Positions 23,201-33,200 of a stretch of 64,000 nucleotides of DNA are shown one piece after another; position 1 is the stretch's first letter, and every line of letters begins with the position of its first letter. Source of the stretch: Dugong dugon. Lineage: Eukaryota > Chordata > Mammalia > Sirenia > Dugongidae. The position numbers were made by a program, and so were the translations under genes. Under the pieces are notes generated by a model. The model was given only the letters and a program-made list of their open reading frames with translations. It made no database searches and was not told the DNA's origin. The stretch is from NCBI GenBank assembly GCA_030035585.1, contig CM057481.1, positions 59,033,128 through 59,097,127 of the forward strand, read 5' to 3'.

Positions 23201-23283
23201 GGTGGGGGCCTAAGTCACCATTTTTCTATCAACATTTGTGATCTGAACAAGCCAGTTTAACTGGATTTGTTTCTTGTTTGTTT
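20263..23283. other. Mostly unassigned AT-rich DNA
   Basis: 20263-20620 has LTR-like composition (ACCACCCTATATGCCCCC, then CACCAATCAGAAA) but no clear ends. 21895-22125 contains faint MIR/L2-type phrases (GTGCCTGAACCACGGTGGGC). A (GT)n tract lies at 22653-22671 and a GTGA-rich tract at 23157-23182. No open frame or conserved exon was recognised. Confidence 0.4.
22653..22671. repeat. (GT)n microsatellite
   Basis: An uninterrupted run of about nine GT units, followed by a TATA-rich tail. Confidence 0.95.
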
Positions 23284-23436
23284 GAAGCCCTGGTGGCGCA
23301 GTGGTTAACACATTGGCTGCTAACCAAAGGGTTGGCAGTTCGACTCCACCATCCACTCCTTGGAAACCCTATGGGGCAGGTCTACTCTGTCCTATAGGGT
23401 CGCTATGGATCAGAATCAACAGCAATGGGTTTTTTT
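23284..23436 (+). mobile_element. AfroSINE-type tRNA-derived SINE
   Basis: The head AGCCCTGGTGGCGCAGTGGT carries a tRNA-like A box. GCAGTTCGACTCC is the B-box region. The tail GGTCGCTATGGATCAGAATC, then AACAGCAATGGGTTT, matches the RTE 3' end. The middle (the usual ATGTGGCAGTCTGC segment) is deleted. Pol III-type internal promoter, RTE-dependent mobility inferred. Confidence 0.9.
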
Positions 23437-23916
23437 AGTTTTATTATTAAACCCCTTTAATACTCAAGGTTAACAATATAAATCTCTTTAATGTGTTCAT
23501 AGATATGTGTGCCTGTTGTAATTCAATGATTTCCTATGTATGGAAATGATCTAGCATAAGGCCTAGAACATAGTAGGTACTGGATTAAATCTATTGCTTA
23601 CTAAGTCAGAATGACATACATGTGATACTGTTCTCTAGAAAGCTGTAGAGGAGAGCTTAGCCAGCAGTTTCCTGACTTTCCAGACTGGTATTTCTTACTG
23701 CAGTCCCACTAAAGAGCCATGACTCTCATGCCCTTGAATGTCTCTCAGTGGAGTCCCATTTTTCATAGGGCTAGGCTCTATAGGTCTGTGGGTAAATGAA
23801 AAGATCACATAATGTCACTCTCCTATAATGGAACTCCTTGCCAAAAACTAAGGCAACTAAAAACAGAAGAGAACAGGCAAAGTTTGTGGGTTTCCACATA
23901 CTTGGTAGAAGTATTT
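23437..23916. other. Unassigned stretch
   Basis: No frame, repeat boundary or recognisable motif was found. A weak L2/MIR-like phrase (AAGGCCTAGAACATAGTAGG) occurs at 23560-23579. Confidence 0.35.
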
Positions 23917-24087
23917 TTAAAAAAAACAAAAACCAAACCCATTGGCATCAAGTCAATTCCAACTCATCGCGACCCTACAGAACAGAGTAGAACTGCCCTA
24001 TAAGGTCTCCAAGAAGTGGCTGGTGGATTCAGAAGGAAGCCTTTTGGTTAGCAGCCGTAGCTCTTAACTACTATGCCACCAGGGTAG
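23917..24087 (-). mobile_element. AfroSINE-type SINE
   Basis: The reverse-oriented copy runs from the tail (AAACCAAACCCATTGGCATC) through CGCGACCCTACAGAACAG to the head ACTATGCCACCAGGG. Likely target duplication: GTAGAAGTA at 23907 and GTAGAAGTG at 24084. Confidence 0.9.
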
Positions 24088-24213
24088 AAGTGTAATACAG
24101 TAAAAATCAATTTGGAAACAGTTTGACAGTTTAAAAAGTTAAACATGCTCTTACCATACAACCCATGGATAAACTTCAAAAACATTATGCTAAGCAAAAA
24201 TAAGCAAGACACT

Positions 24214-24295
24214 AAACATAGCGGCTGGTGGGTTCAAACCACCAACCTTTCAGTTAGCAGCCAAGCACTTAACTGCTGTGCCACCAGGGGTCCCC
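24214..24295 (-). mobile_element. AfroSINE head only (3' half missing) with target duplication
   Basis: Only the tRNA-related half is present: CGGCTGGTGGGTTCAAACC, then ACTGCTGTGCCACCAGGGG. The RTE-like tail and the middle region are absent. It is nevertheless flanked by AGCAAGACACT at 24203-24213 and 24296-24306. The surrounding L1 reads continuously once it is removed. Confidence 0.85.
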
Positions 24296-24490
24296 AGCAA
24301 GACACTCAAGAGTACATATTGTATGGTTTCATTTATTTGAAATTCTCTAGAAGACATAAAATTTGTCTATACTGCTAGATAGAAGATTAGTAGTTGCCTG
24401 AAGCTGGGGATAGGCTGGAAGATATTTGACTTTAGAGAGGCACAAGAAAACTTTTCAGTGGGTGATGAAGATGTTTTACACTGGGGAATG

Positions 24491-24698
24491 GCAAACTTGT
24501 GACCTGCAGGCTGGCTGCCTGTTTTTGTAAATAACGTCTTATTGGAACACAGTTATACCCATTTGTTTACGTACTGTCTATGGCTGCTTTTACATTTGTA
24601 AGGGCAGAGTTAAGTAGTTACAACGAAGTTCCAAACGACCTGCAGTCTAAAATATTTACTCTCTGGCCCTTTACATAAAAGTCTGCTGACACCTGTTC
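24491..24698 (-). mobile_element. hAT-type non-autonomous DNA transposon fragment (MER1-like)
   Basis: The reverse complement contains the familiar phrases for a non-autonomous hAT-Charlie element: AGGGCCAGAGAGTAAATATT, CTACTTAACTCTGCC, and CCAATAAGACGTTATTTAC. A sister copy in the other orientation is at 37352-37572. The family name is from recall. Confidence 0.65.
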
Positions 24699-24826
24699 TT
24701 TATCTATGTCTTACTTGGGGCGATGAGGTTACAAGGTTGTACAAATATGTCACAACACACTGAACTATACATTTAAAATAGATTATCATTTTACTATAAG
24801 TAAATTATTCTTCCATAAAACTGATT

Positions 24827-26526
24827 TAAAAGGAAGAACTGCTTTGAAGAGGATAAATCATGCTAGAAAAACAATGTAAAAGTTCCAGAAGCTATTTTAA
24901 AACATATATACATATATATATATATGGCAAAAGAAACAACACTGGGTTTATAAATGAACTTTAACAACCGAAAACATTTTGTGAAATACAGTTCATTATT
25001 TTATTCCTCAGACCAGAGTATTATTTTTACTATTATAAAGCTGATTAGAAAATATGGTCTTAAGATTAGTCAAAGTCTGTTAACGGCAAGATACTCAATT
25101 CCAATGAGGTCTCTCTTCACTTTCCTGTCCTCCTTCACCCTCCCGCGTCCCAAGGATCCACCTGAAGTAACAGATACTTTTACACAGAACAGCTGTTCAT
25201 GCTGCTCTACCACAGAGACAGAAGAGGAGAAGGAATCTCCATTTTTGCCTAATCCTAATGTTCAGAGCAGCTACTATAGTAAATTCCTACTTCAGAAGCC
25301 TCATTTTCAACGGGAACTTTTGTAAAGAAGTAAATTTTATAATACCGTATTTGATTATTTTGAAATTGCTATTTTTATGCAATATAAACCATAATAGTTA
25401 AAAACCAAAAAGGTGAAAGAACAGCTCTGGGAGATGTTCCAACTTAAATCATAAAGTGACAGAAATGTACTGTGAAAAGCTTACAAAGGATTGTTTATTA
25501 ACAAATGTGTGATTTTCCATCATCAGCAAGACACTCCAAATAATTGATGTCCAGGATGAAAAATTCCGTATAACGATAAATTTTTTACCACTAGTGCTGA
25601 GCTATAAATTGACACAGAAGTTAAAGCCATGGTGTATGTATATAACTTCAAATCCTAATGCAACATTCATTTACCCGTTCTTATTTGTTATTAAAACCAC
25701 ATGTTGGCACTGAATCATTTTACGGTTCATTTGAGACAAACATGCAGAAAATTATGGGAAAAAAGTAGAGCCCTAGAAGTCTGTTAAAGGCAAGATACTC
25801 AATTCTAATGCAATCCCAGTTATAAGGCTTTACGAAGTCTAAGCTAAAAAGTGTATCTGTGGTCGAAAAGAGGTTTGTCTTAATAGGAAAACTCCAGTGC
25901 TGCTTAATGAGATTGAAATTAGCAACTACTGACCACATTTTTATTTTTATCCCATAAATTGAAAAACGTGTATCCTGTTACTTATTTAATGAGAAAATGT
26001 GTGCCAAAATGTTAAATGATACCTTCAACTGGCTGCATATTTAAATTTTTGCAGGTATAAGTGTCTTTTCTTTTTTAATTTCAAACACATGTATTAAACT
26101 AATGAGATAATATTAATACAAAGAGTTCCTTCCTTGAAAGACATTTTGCTATACCCTAAAGGTGAAAATAGAATCACTGCAGAAGCCCTTCCCCATATAA
26201 CTCTCTTCAAAGTTCATTTCAGACAACTTTTAAAGTACTTTACAGCAAGTTCCTCTTGATAATTCTGAATTCTAAATGGCATATCACTGTTAAAATATGA
26301 CAAAAGCAATTAAGTGGATAGGAAGCTAAGTAACAAGAACATATAACAACATTCCACAAGAAGATTTAAAAAAAAAATTTTTTTTTAACCTCTTTTTGCC
26401 ATAGTTTCTCCTACCCCACAAATCAAATAAGAACCTACTTCTTCTCCCTGCTCCTTTAATTACTCTCTGTATTCTGGACACACAATTCAAATGAATAAAA
26501 CCTTTACAGAACTTCTACAATTTGTT
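24827..26526. other. Unassigned AT-rich DNA with a dispersed 33-bp direct repeat
   Basis: A (TA)n tract lies at 24903-24925. Near-identical 33-bp segments sit at 25074-25106 and 25778-25810 (AGTCTGTTAA-C/A-GGCAAG, then ATACTCAATT). One open frame at 24954-25325 has no recognisable domain. No splice-bounded exon was convincing. Confidence 0.4.
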
Positions 26527-26702
26527 GTTCTTGTTGGGAGCTGTCAACTCGATTTTCAACTCACAGTGACCCGTGAGAAAGAACAGAACTGCTCCATAGG
26601 GTTTTCTAGGCTGTAATCTTTACGGAAGCAAAATGCCAGCTCTTTCTCCTATGGAGCCACTGGGTGGGTTCAAGTCCTTAACTACTGTGCCACCAGGGCT
26701 CC
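26527..26702 (-). mobile_element. AfroSINE-type SINE with target duplication
   Basis: It runs from a diverged tail (GTTGGGAGCTGTCAACTCGA) to the head CTGTGCCACCAGGGC. The 13-bp duplication TCTACAATTTGTT is perfect at 26514-26526 and 26703-26715. Confidence 0.93.
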
Positions 26703-26974
26703 TCTACAATTTGTTACACATTATGGTAGATGAAACAGTGAGAGCAGTGCAAATCCTTACACTGAAGGGGTTCTCGAACTGGAAAGAATATCCAGCAAAC
26801 TATCAACACCCCATGAGAGAGCACTCCAGGCCTCAGAGCAGGAGGTGCTAAGAAGGGCCTGGGATTGGGCAGGGAAGCCTTCCTGCCCCACACTCTCTGG
26901 CTATGCTATAGAGGACCAGAAAAGTGCTCTCAGTGGAGAGAATGGCATAAACTTTAGCATGTATGAAAACACAG

Positions 26975-27312
26975 ATTCTGGGCCCTATCCCCAGATTTCT
27001 GATTCAAATTGTTCTTATTGTGTGCCGTCAAGTCAACTCCAACTCACAGAGACTCTATAGGACAGAACAGAACTGTTCCATAGGGTTCCCTAGATTATAA
27101 TATTATGGGAGCAGACTGCCAGGTCTTTCCTCCTGTGGAGCCACTAGTGGGTTCCAACCACCAATCTTCTGATTAGCTGCCAGGTATTTAACTGTTGTGC
27201 CACCAGGTTTCCTTCTCTGATTCAAGTAGGACCTAAGAATTTGCATTTATATCAAATTTCCAGGTGATACCAATGCTCCTCATCTGAGGACCACACTTTG
27301 AGAACCAGTGGT
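26975..27312 (+). mobile_element. MER5A-like hAT fragment split by a SINE
   Basis: The phrases ATTCTGGGCCCTATCCCCAG, GTAGGACCTAAGAATTTGCA and CCACACTTTGAGAACCAGTG are typical of MER5A. The halves 26975-27007 and 27215-27312 join once the SINE is removed. Confidence 0.78.
27008..27214 (-). mobile_element. AfroSINE-type SINE inside MER5A
   Basis: Tail TGTGCCGTCAAGTCAACTCC, body CATAGGGTTCCCTAG, head TTGTGCCACCAGG. Target duplication: TTCTGATTCAA at 26997 and CTCTGATTCAA at 27215 (one mismatch). Confidence 0.93.
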
Positions 27313-27910
27313 GTAAGCAGATGTGCATGGCCTGTCTGAAGAACCCTAATTAGTTTCCTGTGGTGAAGAGAAGTTGGCATTAATTATCTCAGTTCCCTTT
27401 TTGCCCTCAAAATTGTTTCCATTACATTAGTAATTTTAAAGCTGGACTACACACACTTTAAACATTATAACTACTGAGATAAGAATGACCATTGTTAGTT
27501 AACATATAAAAGAATTAGAGAGTCTAATAAATTTCATTTTGATTATGCAAAATATTGAAAGCTACAATACTTTTTAAAAATTGTTAGGCCCAGGGCGTTT
27601 TTAAACAAAGTTTAAAGCTGTCACAAACTGTCTTAAATTTAAGTGTAAAAGTTCAAGTTGTTTATCTCAATTGTCTGTTCTAAAAGCCCACTTGGCATGG
27701 AACTGCTGTCATCATCAGCTCTTCAGTATCAGCAGAGCTGAGCCCTTAAGTTATGAAGACACACCATATTGATCCTGTTTTGTCTACAGTATTTACACCC
27801 TCACAAAGAAAACTCATTCAAGGGGAACTGTACAATGGTTCTAACCAAATTTAGTCAAATCAGCTGTGAAAGGCAGAAATAGCCACAAGAACTAGCTCAC
27901 TAATAAGAGA
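27313..27910. other. Unassigned stretch
   Basis: AT-rich, no long open frame, no repeat family recognised. Confidence 0.35.
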
Positions 27911-28010
27911 CCAAACCAAACCCATTGCTAACGAGTCGATGCTTCCCTAAGGTTTTCAGCCTTGGAAACCCTATGGAGCAGTTCTTCCCTATTTATAGGG
28001 TTTCTATGAG
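27911..28010. mobile_element. AfroSINE fragment with inverted halves
   Basis: The left part (ACCAAACCCATTGCTAACGA) is the SINE tail in minus orientation. The right part (CAGCCTTGGAAACCCTATGG, then GGGTTTCTATGAG) is SINE body in plus orientation. The two point toward each other without a full element between them. This could be an inversion during insertion or two adjacent partial insertions. Confidence 0.6.
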
Positions 28011-28394
28011 AATAAGGGATCAGAAAGGTACAAAAAAGTTAGATAAGTAGAGTCTGTCTCAAAGAGAAATTGTCTGATTTCATTTTCCCTAAATAATATG
28101 AAAAACTAATTTCCTAATGAAAGCACATCTATTTTTCATGCTGGGATTAAAAACACCAGCAGGATGTATTATAGATCGGCACGTTCTCTTTGCCCATAAT
28201 TTTTATCACATGGTCTCACTAACTTCTGGCACATCTCAAACGTTCAATACTTCCAGCATTAAAAATAAATAAATTACATTAGACTCTATATAGGAAATTT
28301 GTAATAAGCTGTACCATCTGATACACTTTCCTACTTCACTAACTTTAATTCTACTACTTCTAACCTGATTTCAGTGATGCTGACTCTTGATTTC

Positions 28395-28500
28395 CTACCT
28401 CAAAACTGTTAAACTCCTTGAGGGTAGCAGTGACCCCACCTTTAACCTTTGTATACGTAGCCTCTGGCATACAAAAAATATGCCTGTGTTAAATAAAACT
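28395..28500 (+). mobile_element. L2 3'-end relic
   Basis: TTAAACTCCTTGAGGGTAGC, followed by TTTGTATACGTAGCCTCTGG, corresponds to the conserved L2 3' end (CTCCTTGAGGGCAGG, then TTTGTATCCCCAG). Strongly diverged. Confidence 0.6.
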
Positions 28501-29646
28501 TAACAATGGAGGGGATGGTCATTCAAATTTATGAATCTAAAAATCCTTCCATCCTCAATAAATAAACTCAGTACCTGTTAACACCATCTTTTAAAATCCT
28601 AATCAGGAGTTCCAGTTTTCCCATCACTGATTAAATTATCTAATCATGTTATTCTTAGAGAACCACCTTAGAAAAAAAACATGCAGATGCATTTGCGAAA
28701 AAGTGTCCTCATCTGTCGTTAAATTACAGCAATACAATTATTCATGGAAAAGAACTCCTTTGCCTAAATTTAGAAATTGCATCACCAAACTTCTTGCAAC
28801 CATGTGAACACCAAAGAATGCCACGAGAACCCAACAAACGTAATGAGCTTGCAAATTATATTTCTCAGGGAGGGGGGATAGAGAACATTGGGGAATAACA
28901 CCTGCCAAATATAAAACTTTAGCTCCTAGAAAATTATTAGTTGCCTGCAGAATCCCAGGATTCTGACAACCAATACTACAATGTCATGAAAACCACAAGG
29001 CATGCTCTTTTGGTGACAAAATCTTTCAAGTTTCTTAACATTATTGAGTAAAAACTAGGTGAGTTTGTATGGTTTTTTTGACTCTAAAATTCGTAATATA
29101 TGTCATAAATCACCTTATTATACAAATGTATCAATTTTTATCACAGCTCATTTGGTAAACTGGAAAGTTTTGCCAAGTATTGAGAACTGCAAACTTCTGC
29201 ATCCAGCAACAAATTACCCTAGATTTTCACTGTCACTGCGGTTAGTCAGTTCTATGTACAGAAAGAAAGGAGAGAGGATACAACGATCCAGAAGCCATTT
29301 AGAAAGTGTATTAGTGCATAAAGACCGCCCTGAACACACCACACCTGAGTAGCTCCTGAACACACCAGTGTACTATGCAGCACATATACTAGCTAGCCTG
29401 GTCAGTAGTCAGGGGCCATTACAAAGTACGCCAATACAACAGTATACACAAAACACCTAGGGGAAGCCCAGAAGCCACCCTAGATCGTAGAATCCAATCC
29501 TCCTGCAAAAGTAGAACCATAAAATGTTATGCTTATCTTAAAAGAATAAACAGACATGTGAACAGGATTGAGCAGAAGAGGCAAGCTGTTACTTAGATAT
29601 GAAGACTAAGAAAAGGTATGCTCTTGAACCTTTTTAAATCGAAAGT
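28501..29646. other. Unassigned AT-rich DNA
   Basis: No coding, repeat or regulatory signal could be supported. One 97-codon frame at 29059-29352 has no family features. Confidence 0.35.
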
Positions 29647-30340
29647 TGTTGGGGTAGGCAGAATTCTAAGATAGCTCCCAAGACTCCCGGTCTGTGACAT
29701 ACGCGCTCTGTATACTCTCCTCACCCCGGGTACGGGCAGGACTGTAAATTTGATGGAGATCACTCCCGTGAAGGTTTCACCTTATGGCAAAGGTGAAGAA
29801 ATTTAGCAGATGTAATTAATGTCCTAAATCAGATGACTCTGAGTTAATCAAAAGGGAAACTATACTAGGGGGGTGGGGGAATCTCTAACCTAATCAGATG
29901 ATCCCTTAGAAGGGACTGGACCCTACCTGAAAGAAGAGATTTAAAGTATGGTAGATTCTCTTGCTGACTCTGAAGAAGCAAATGCTCATGTTACAAAAGG
30001 GCCTACAGAGGGGACCACATGGCAAGGACCTGAGAGCAACCTCTGGAAGCTGACAGTGGTCCCCTGCCAAGAGTTAACAAGAAAATGGGGACCTCAGTTA
30101 TAAACCACAAGGAAATGAAATCTACCAACAGCCATGTGAGCTTGGAAGACGGCCCTGAGCCTCAGATGAGACTACAGCCCCAGCCAACACTTTGACTGCC
30201 GCCTTGTGAAACACTGGGCAGAGAACTCAGACATGGCTGTGCCCAGACTTCTGGACTGCACAACTGTGAGACGATAAATACATGTCGTTTTAAGCCATTA
30301 AGTACGTGGTAAGGTGTTATGCAGCAACAGAAAACTAACA
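29647..30340 (+). mobile_element. MLT1-like MaLR LTR
   Basis: Typical old MaLR phrases appear in order: TGGGGTAGGCAGAATTCTAAG near the start, ATGGCAAAGGTGAAGAAATT, GCAGATGTAATTAATGTCC, GACTTCTGGACTGCA-type end region, and AACTGTGAGACGATAAATAC. The end is CAGCAACAGAAAACTAACA. Boundary duplications are not preserved. Confidence 0.72.
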
Positions 30341-30527
30341 CGGTCATCTGTTCCCCTAAGTAACACTGGTATTACTTTATTGAATTTGTTTTAAAGAATG
30401 TGGGACATTCTGGTTAAACGTATGACTTCAGGGGAGAGAATAACCAGAATAATAGAGATAAGCTGTTAAAATTTCAGAAATTTTATGTCTTCTGACTCAC
30501 AGACTAAATTCTACCTAGACAGCATCT

Positions 30528-30645
30528 TAATGATTATCTGATCCAAACGCCTCATTTTCTAGACAAGACACTGAGGGGACTGACTTCCCCAAGCTCACAG
30601 AGCTGAAGAGCAGCAGAGAGGAGCTCCAGCCCATTGCCTCCGGCA
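30528..30645 (-). mobile_element. MIR fragment
   Basis: CCTCATTTTCTAGACAAGAC, then CCAAGCTCACAGAGCTGAAG, matches the antisense MIR core (CCATTTTACAGATGAGGAAA, then AAGGTCACACAGCTAG). Diverged. Confidence 0.55.
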
Positions 30646-30909
30646 CATTAAGCTGTTTCCACACGCCTATCAGGAGACCTCTTCTTACTGGTATTAGCAG
30701 TTGGGCTTGACTATGGAGGGAGAGAGAGAAAAATATCTCCTCCCTGCTACCACATTAAAGTCCCCCTAAAATAAGTACTGCATGCTTTAGAAAAGTAGGG
30801 TTTAAAGCAGACATTTGAAAGGATTCACAGATTAAAAGCAGCACTAACAAAGCTGATGGCAGGAGGGCACAACCACCACTATGTAATAACATATCCATGT
30901 CTCTAAAGC

Positions 30910-31124
30910 AGTAGTTCTCAACTGGGGGCAATTTTGGCCCTCAGGGGACATTTGGCAATGCCTGGAGACACTATTGGTTGTCACAACATGGGAGGGAAGT
31001 ACTACTGGCATCTAGTGGTACAGGCTAGGGATGCTGCTAAACATCCCACCATGCACAGGACAGGCCTAGACAACAAAGAACTATCTGGCCCAAAACGTCA
31101 ATAGTGCTGAGGTTGAGAAATCTC
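30910..31124 (+). mobile_element. MER20-like hAT element
   Basis: The near full-length order is retained: GTTCTCAACTGGGGGCAATT, ACATTTGGCAATGCCTGGAG, CTACTGGCATCTAGTGG, GATGCTGCTAAACATCC, then GTGCTGAGGTTGAGAAA. The ends form the expected CAG-GGTTCTCAAC / GTTGAGAAAC type inverted repeats. Confidence 0.82.
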
Positions 31125-31382
31125 ACTTCAAGCATCACAGTTACCTCTGTTATCCCTGCACTGTGACATTTAGCACTGTGACTCACCTCACTGTGCCCTC
31201 TTATGCACGCAGAAGGCAGACACCTCCCGCCATCCAGATTTTCTCTGGCTCAGGCTCAAAAATAGGCTTTTCACCTCCTATTTTCAGCAAGTTGTATCCT
31301 GCTCTGAAAGCACGTATCCACCTGCACAGCTCAGTGTTCCTTCGGAGACAAAACCAAAACACTACCATGTATTCTTGATTTT
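31125..31382. other. Unassigned stretch
   Basis: No repeat or gene was recognised. Confidence 0.3.
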
Positions 31383-31562
31383 AGGAGCCCTCGTGGCACC
31401 ATGGTTAAAGCAATCCACTGCTAACTGAAAGGCTGGCAGTTCGAAACCACCAGCCGCTCCTCGGAGAAAGACTTGGCAGTCTGCTTCCATAGATTCACAG
31501 CCTTGGAAACCCTATGAGGTCGCTGTAAGTTGGAATTGACTTGACGGCATTGGGTTTGGTTC
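31383..31562 (+). mobile_element. AfroSINE-type SINE
   Basis: Head AGGAGCCCTCGTGGCACCAT, B-box region GCAGTTCGAAACC, tail GTTGGAATTGACTTGACGGC. The TCTACTCTGTCCTATA segment is deleted relative to other copies. Confidence 0.92.
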
Positions 31563-32164
31563 TTAGATACTATGTTTTATACACTGTCCAAAATACGGCA
31601 ACCTACCAGTGAAAGAACTGCGATGGCAACCCAACCAGTAAAAGGCTGGTGGAGCGTGAGTGTTCTATAACACGACTGAGAATTACTGCTTAGTCTAAGC
31701 CACTGGTACCCAACACATATGCACAGGGCTCAAGCAACTGGTATAAACGGCTGCAGGGAGAAAGGTGGCAGAAACAACAGGAAGTGGGAGAGACTCTGGC
31801 GATCTGGCAAGCATAAGTTCTGTAAAGAGGCAGCTGCTACTCAGCTCTAGCCAACTATGGCCATGCAGGAATGTGGACCCAATGTTGCCAGATACTCTGA
31901 TTTTTCAAGAAAACTTGGATATCTGGAATTTTACACGAAACCACTCAAGTTTGATACATTGGCTTATTATTTTTAAAAAACTTTATGGTTCTAACAACCC
32001 ACTTCTTTGAAATTTATGGCCTGGAAATTGTAAGGGCAAATTAACAGTCTCCAAACAGGTCTAATTCAGGGAACTAAATAATAAGACCTTTGGACGAGGA
32101 CACCAAGTTTCGGGTGGCTGCTAGTAATGATAATGGTGACCATCCTTATCATCATAACAACAAT
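31563..32164. other. Unassigned stretch
   Basis: No recognisable gene or repeat. One 81-codon frame at 31765-32010 has no features. Confidence 0.3.
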
Positions 32165-32319
32165 AAAACTCATCTGTTGAGTCGATTCTGACTCATAGCA
32201 ACCCTACAGGACAGAGCAGAACTGCCCCACAGGGTTTCCAAGGAGCAGCTGGTGGATATGAACTGCTGGCTTTCTGGTTAGCAGACAAATGCTTTAACCA
32301 TTGTGCCACCAGGGCTCCC
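32165..32319 (-). mobile_element. AfroSINE-type SINE
   Basis: Tail TGTTGAGTCGATTCTGACTC, body CCCCACAGGGTTTCCAAGG, head TTGTGCCACCAGGGCTCC. The head end is included in a 40-bp tandem duplication that extends downstream. Confidence 0.92.
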
Positions 32320-32380
32320 CTAACAATAATAAACCATGACATTTGCCACCAGGGCTCCCCTAACAATAATAAACCATGAC
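32301..32380. repeat. 40-bp tandem duplication across the SINE head and flank
   Basis: Two adjacent 40-bp units (32301-32340 and 32341-32380) differ only in their first four bases (TTGT and ATTT). The following 36 bases are identical. Each unit contains the SINE end CCACCAGGGCTCCCC plus TAACAATAATAAACC. Confidence 0.95.
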
Positions 32381-32401
32381 AAACACTTAAAAAGGAATAT
32401 G

Positions 32402-32610
32402 GAAGTCCTTGGGTGGTGCAGTTAAGCGCTCCACTAGTAGCCGAAAAGTTGGTGATTTGAACCCATCCAGAAGCACCTCAGAAGACAGGCCTGGCGATCT
32501 GCTTCCAAAAAGTCACAGCCTTAAAAATCCTATGGAGCACAGTTCTACTCTGCAACACTTGGGGTCGCCATGAGTCAGAACCGATTTGATGGCATCTGGT
32601 TTGGTTTTTG
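32402..32610 (+). mobile_element. AfroSINE-type SINE
   Basis: A diverged head (AGTCCTTGGGTGGTGCAG), a B-box-like GTGATTTGAACCC, and the tail GGTCGCCATGAGTCAGAACC, then GATGGCATCTGGTTTGG. Confidence 0.9.
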
Positions 32611-32617
32611 GTTATAT

Positions 32618-32850
32618 AGGACTATACTTCAGGCACTGTTCTGAGCACTTTATAGGTATTAACATATTTAACCTTCCCAACAACCTTATGAGGTAGGTAT
32701 TATTATTACCACCACCTTACAGATGAAGAAAATGAGACAAGAGAGATTAAATAACTTGCCTCAGGTCACAAAGTCATTAAGTACTTGAGATGAGATTTAA
32801 ACCCAGACACCCTACCTTCAGAGTCCATGCTCCAAACAACCTATCACAAT
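32618..32850 (-). mobile_element. MIR element
   Basis: Well-preserved antisense MIR: CAGGCACTGTTCTGAGCACT, CAACAACCTTATGAGGTAGG, TTACAGATGAAGAAAATGAG, AACTTGCCTCAGGTCAC. Confidence 0.85.
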
Positions 32851-32917
32851 TCTCAATTTTATGTTGGTAGGCATTTCGTACCTTATCTTTCACCATCTGT
32901 ACCTACAGAAAAAATGT

Positions 32918-33200
32918 TTTATTTAAACTAGCAAGTTTTATTTAAGCTAATATAAAACAATATATAAATATAAACAATATACTAATATTTTATTTAAGTA
33001 TACTAATATTTTAGTATTTTTTACTAATTTAGTTTTATTTAAATATTTTATTTAAATACATATTTATTTAAATATAAAACAGTATATAAATATGAACAAT
33101 ATACTAACACTAATAAATACACTAATATAAATATAAATGATATACTAATACAAAACTAATATAAAATAAAACATAAGAGATGTTTTACTTAAACTAATAA
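32918..33200. repeat. AT-rich degenerate tandem-like region
   Basis: Repeated phrases of ATATAAATAT, AACAATATACTAAT and TTTATTTAAATA. One approximately 35-bp block at 32954 recurs at 33077 with few changes. It is low-complexity, and its length would be prone to variation. Confidence 0.75.

Larger units (their letters stand above)
24088..24826 (+). mobile_element. Old L1 3' end (L1M-like)
   Basis: This is ORF2 tail and 3' UTR sequence: TTCAAAAACATTATGCTAAG, ATATTGTATGGTTTCATTTA, GATTAGTAGTTGCCTGAAGC, then CTGATTTAAAAGG at the end. It hosts a truncated SINE at 24214-24295 and a MER-type fragment at 24491-24698. Confidence 0.75.

Noticed and set aside
24954..25325. 123-codon plus-strand frame with a pyrimidine-rich tract before DPPEVTDTF
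   Set aside because: No recognisable family. A chance frame in repeat-poor DNA cannot be excluded, so it was not called as a gene.
32918..33200. Possible CRISPR-like or satellite array
   Set aside because: Units are degenerate and AT-only, and spacers are not regular. It is low-complexity sequence in a mammalian genome.
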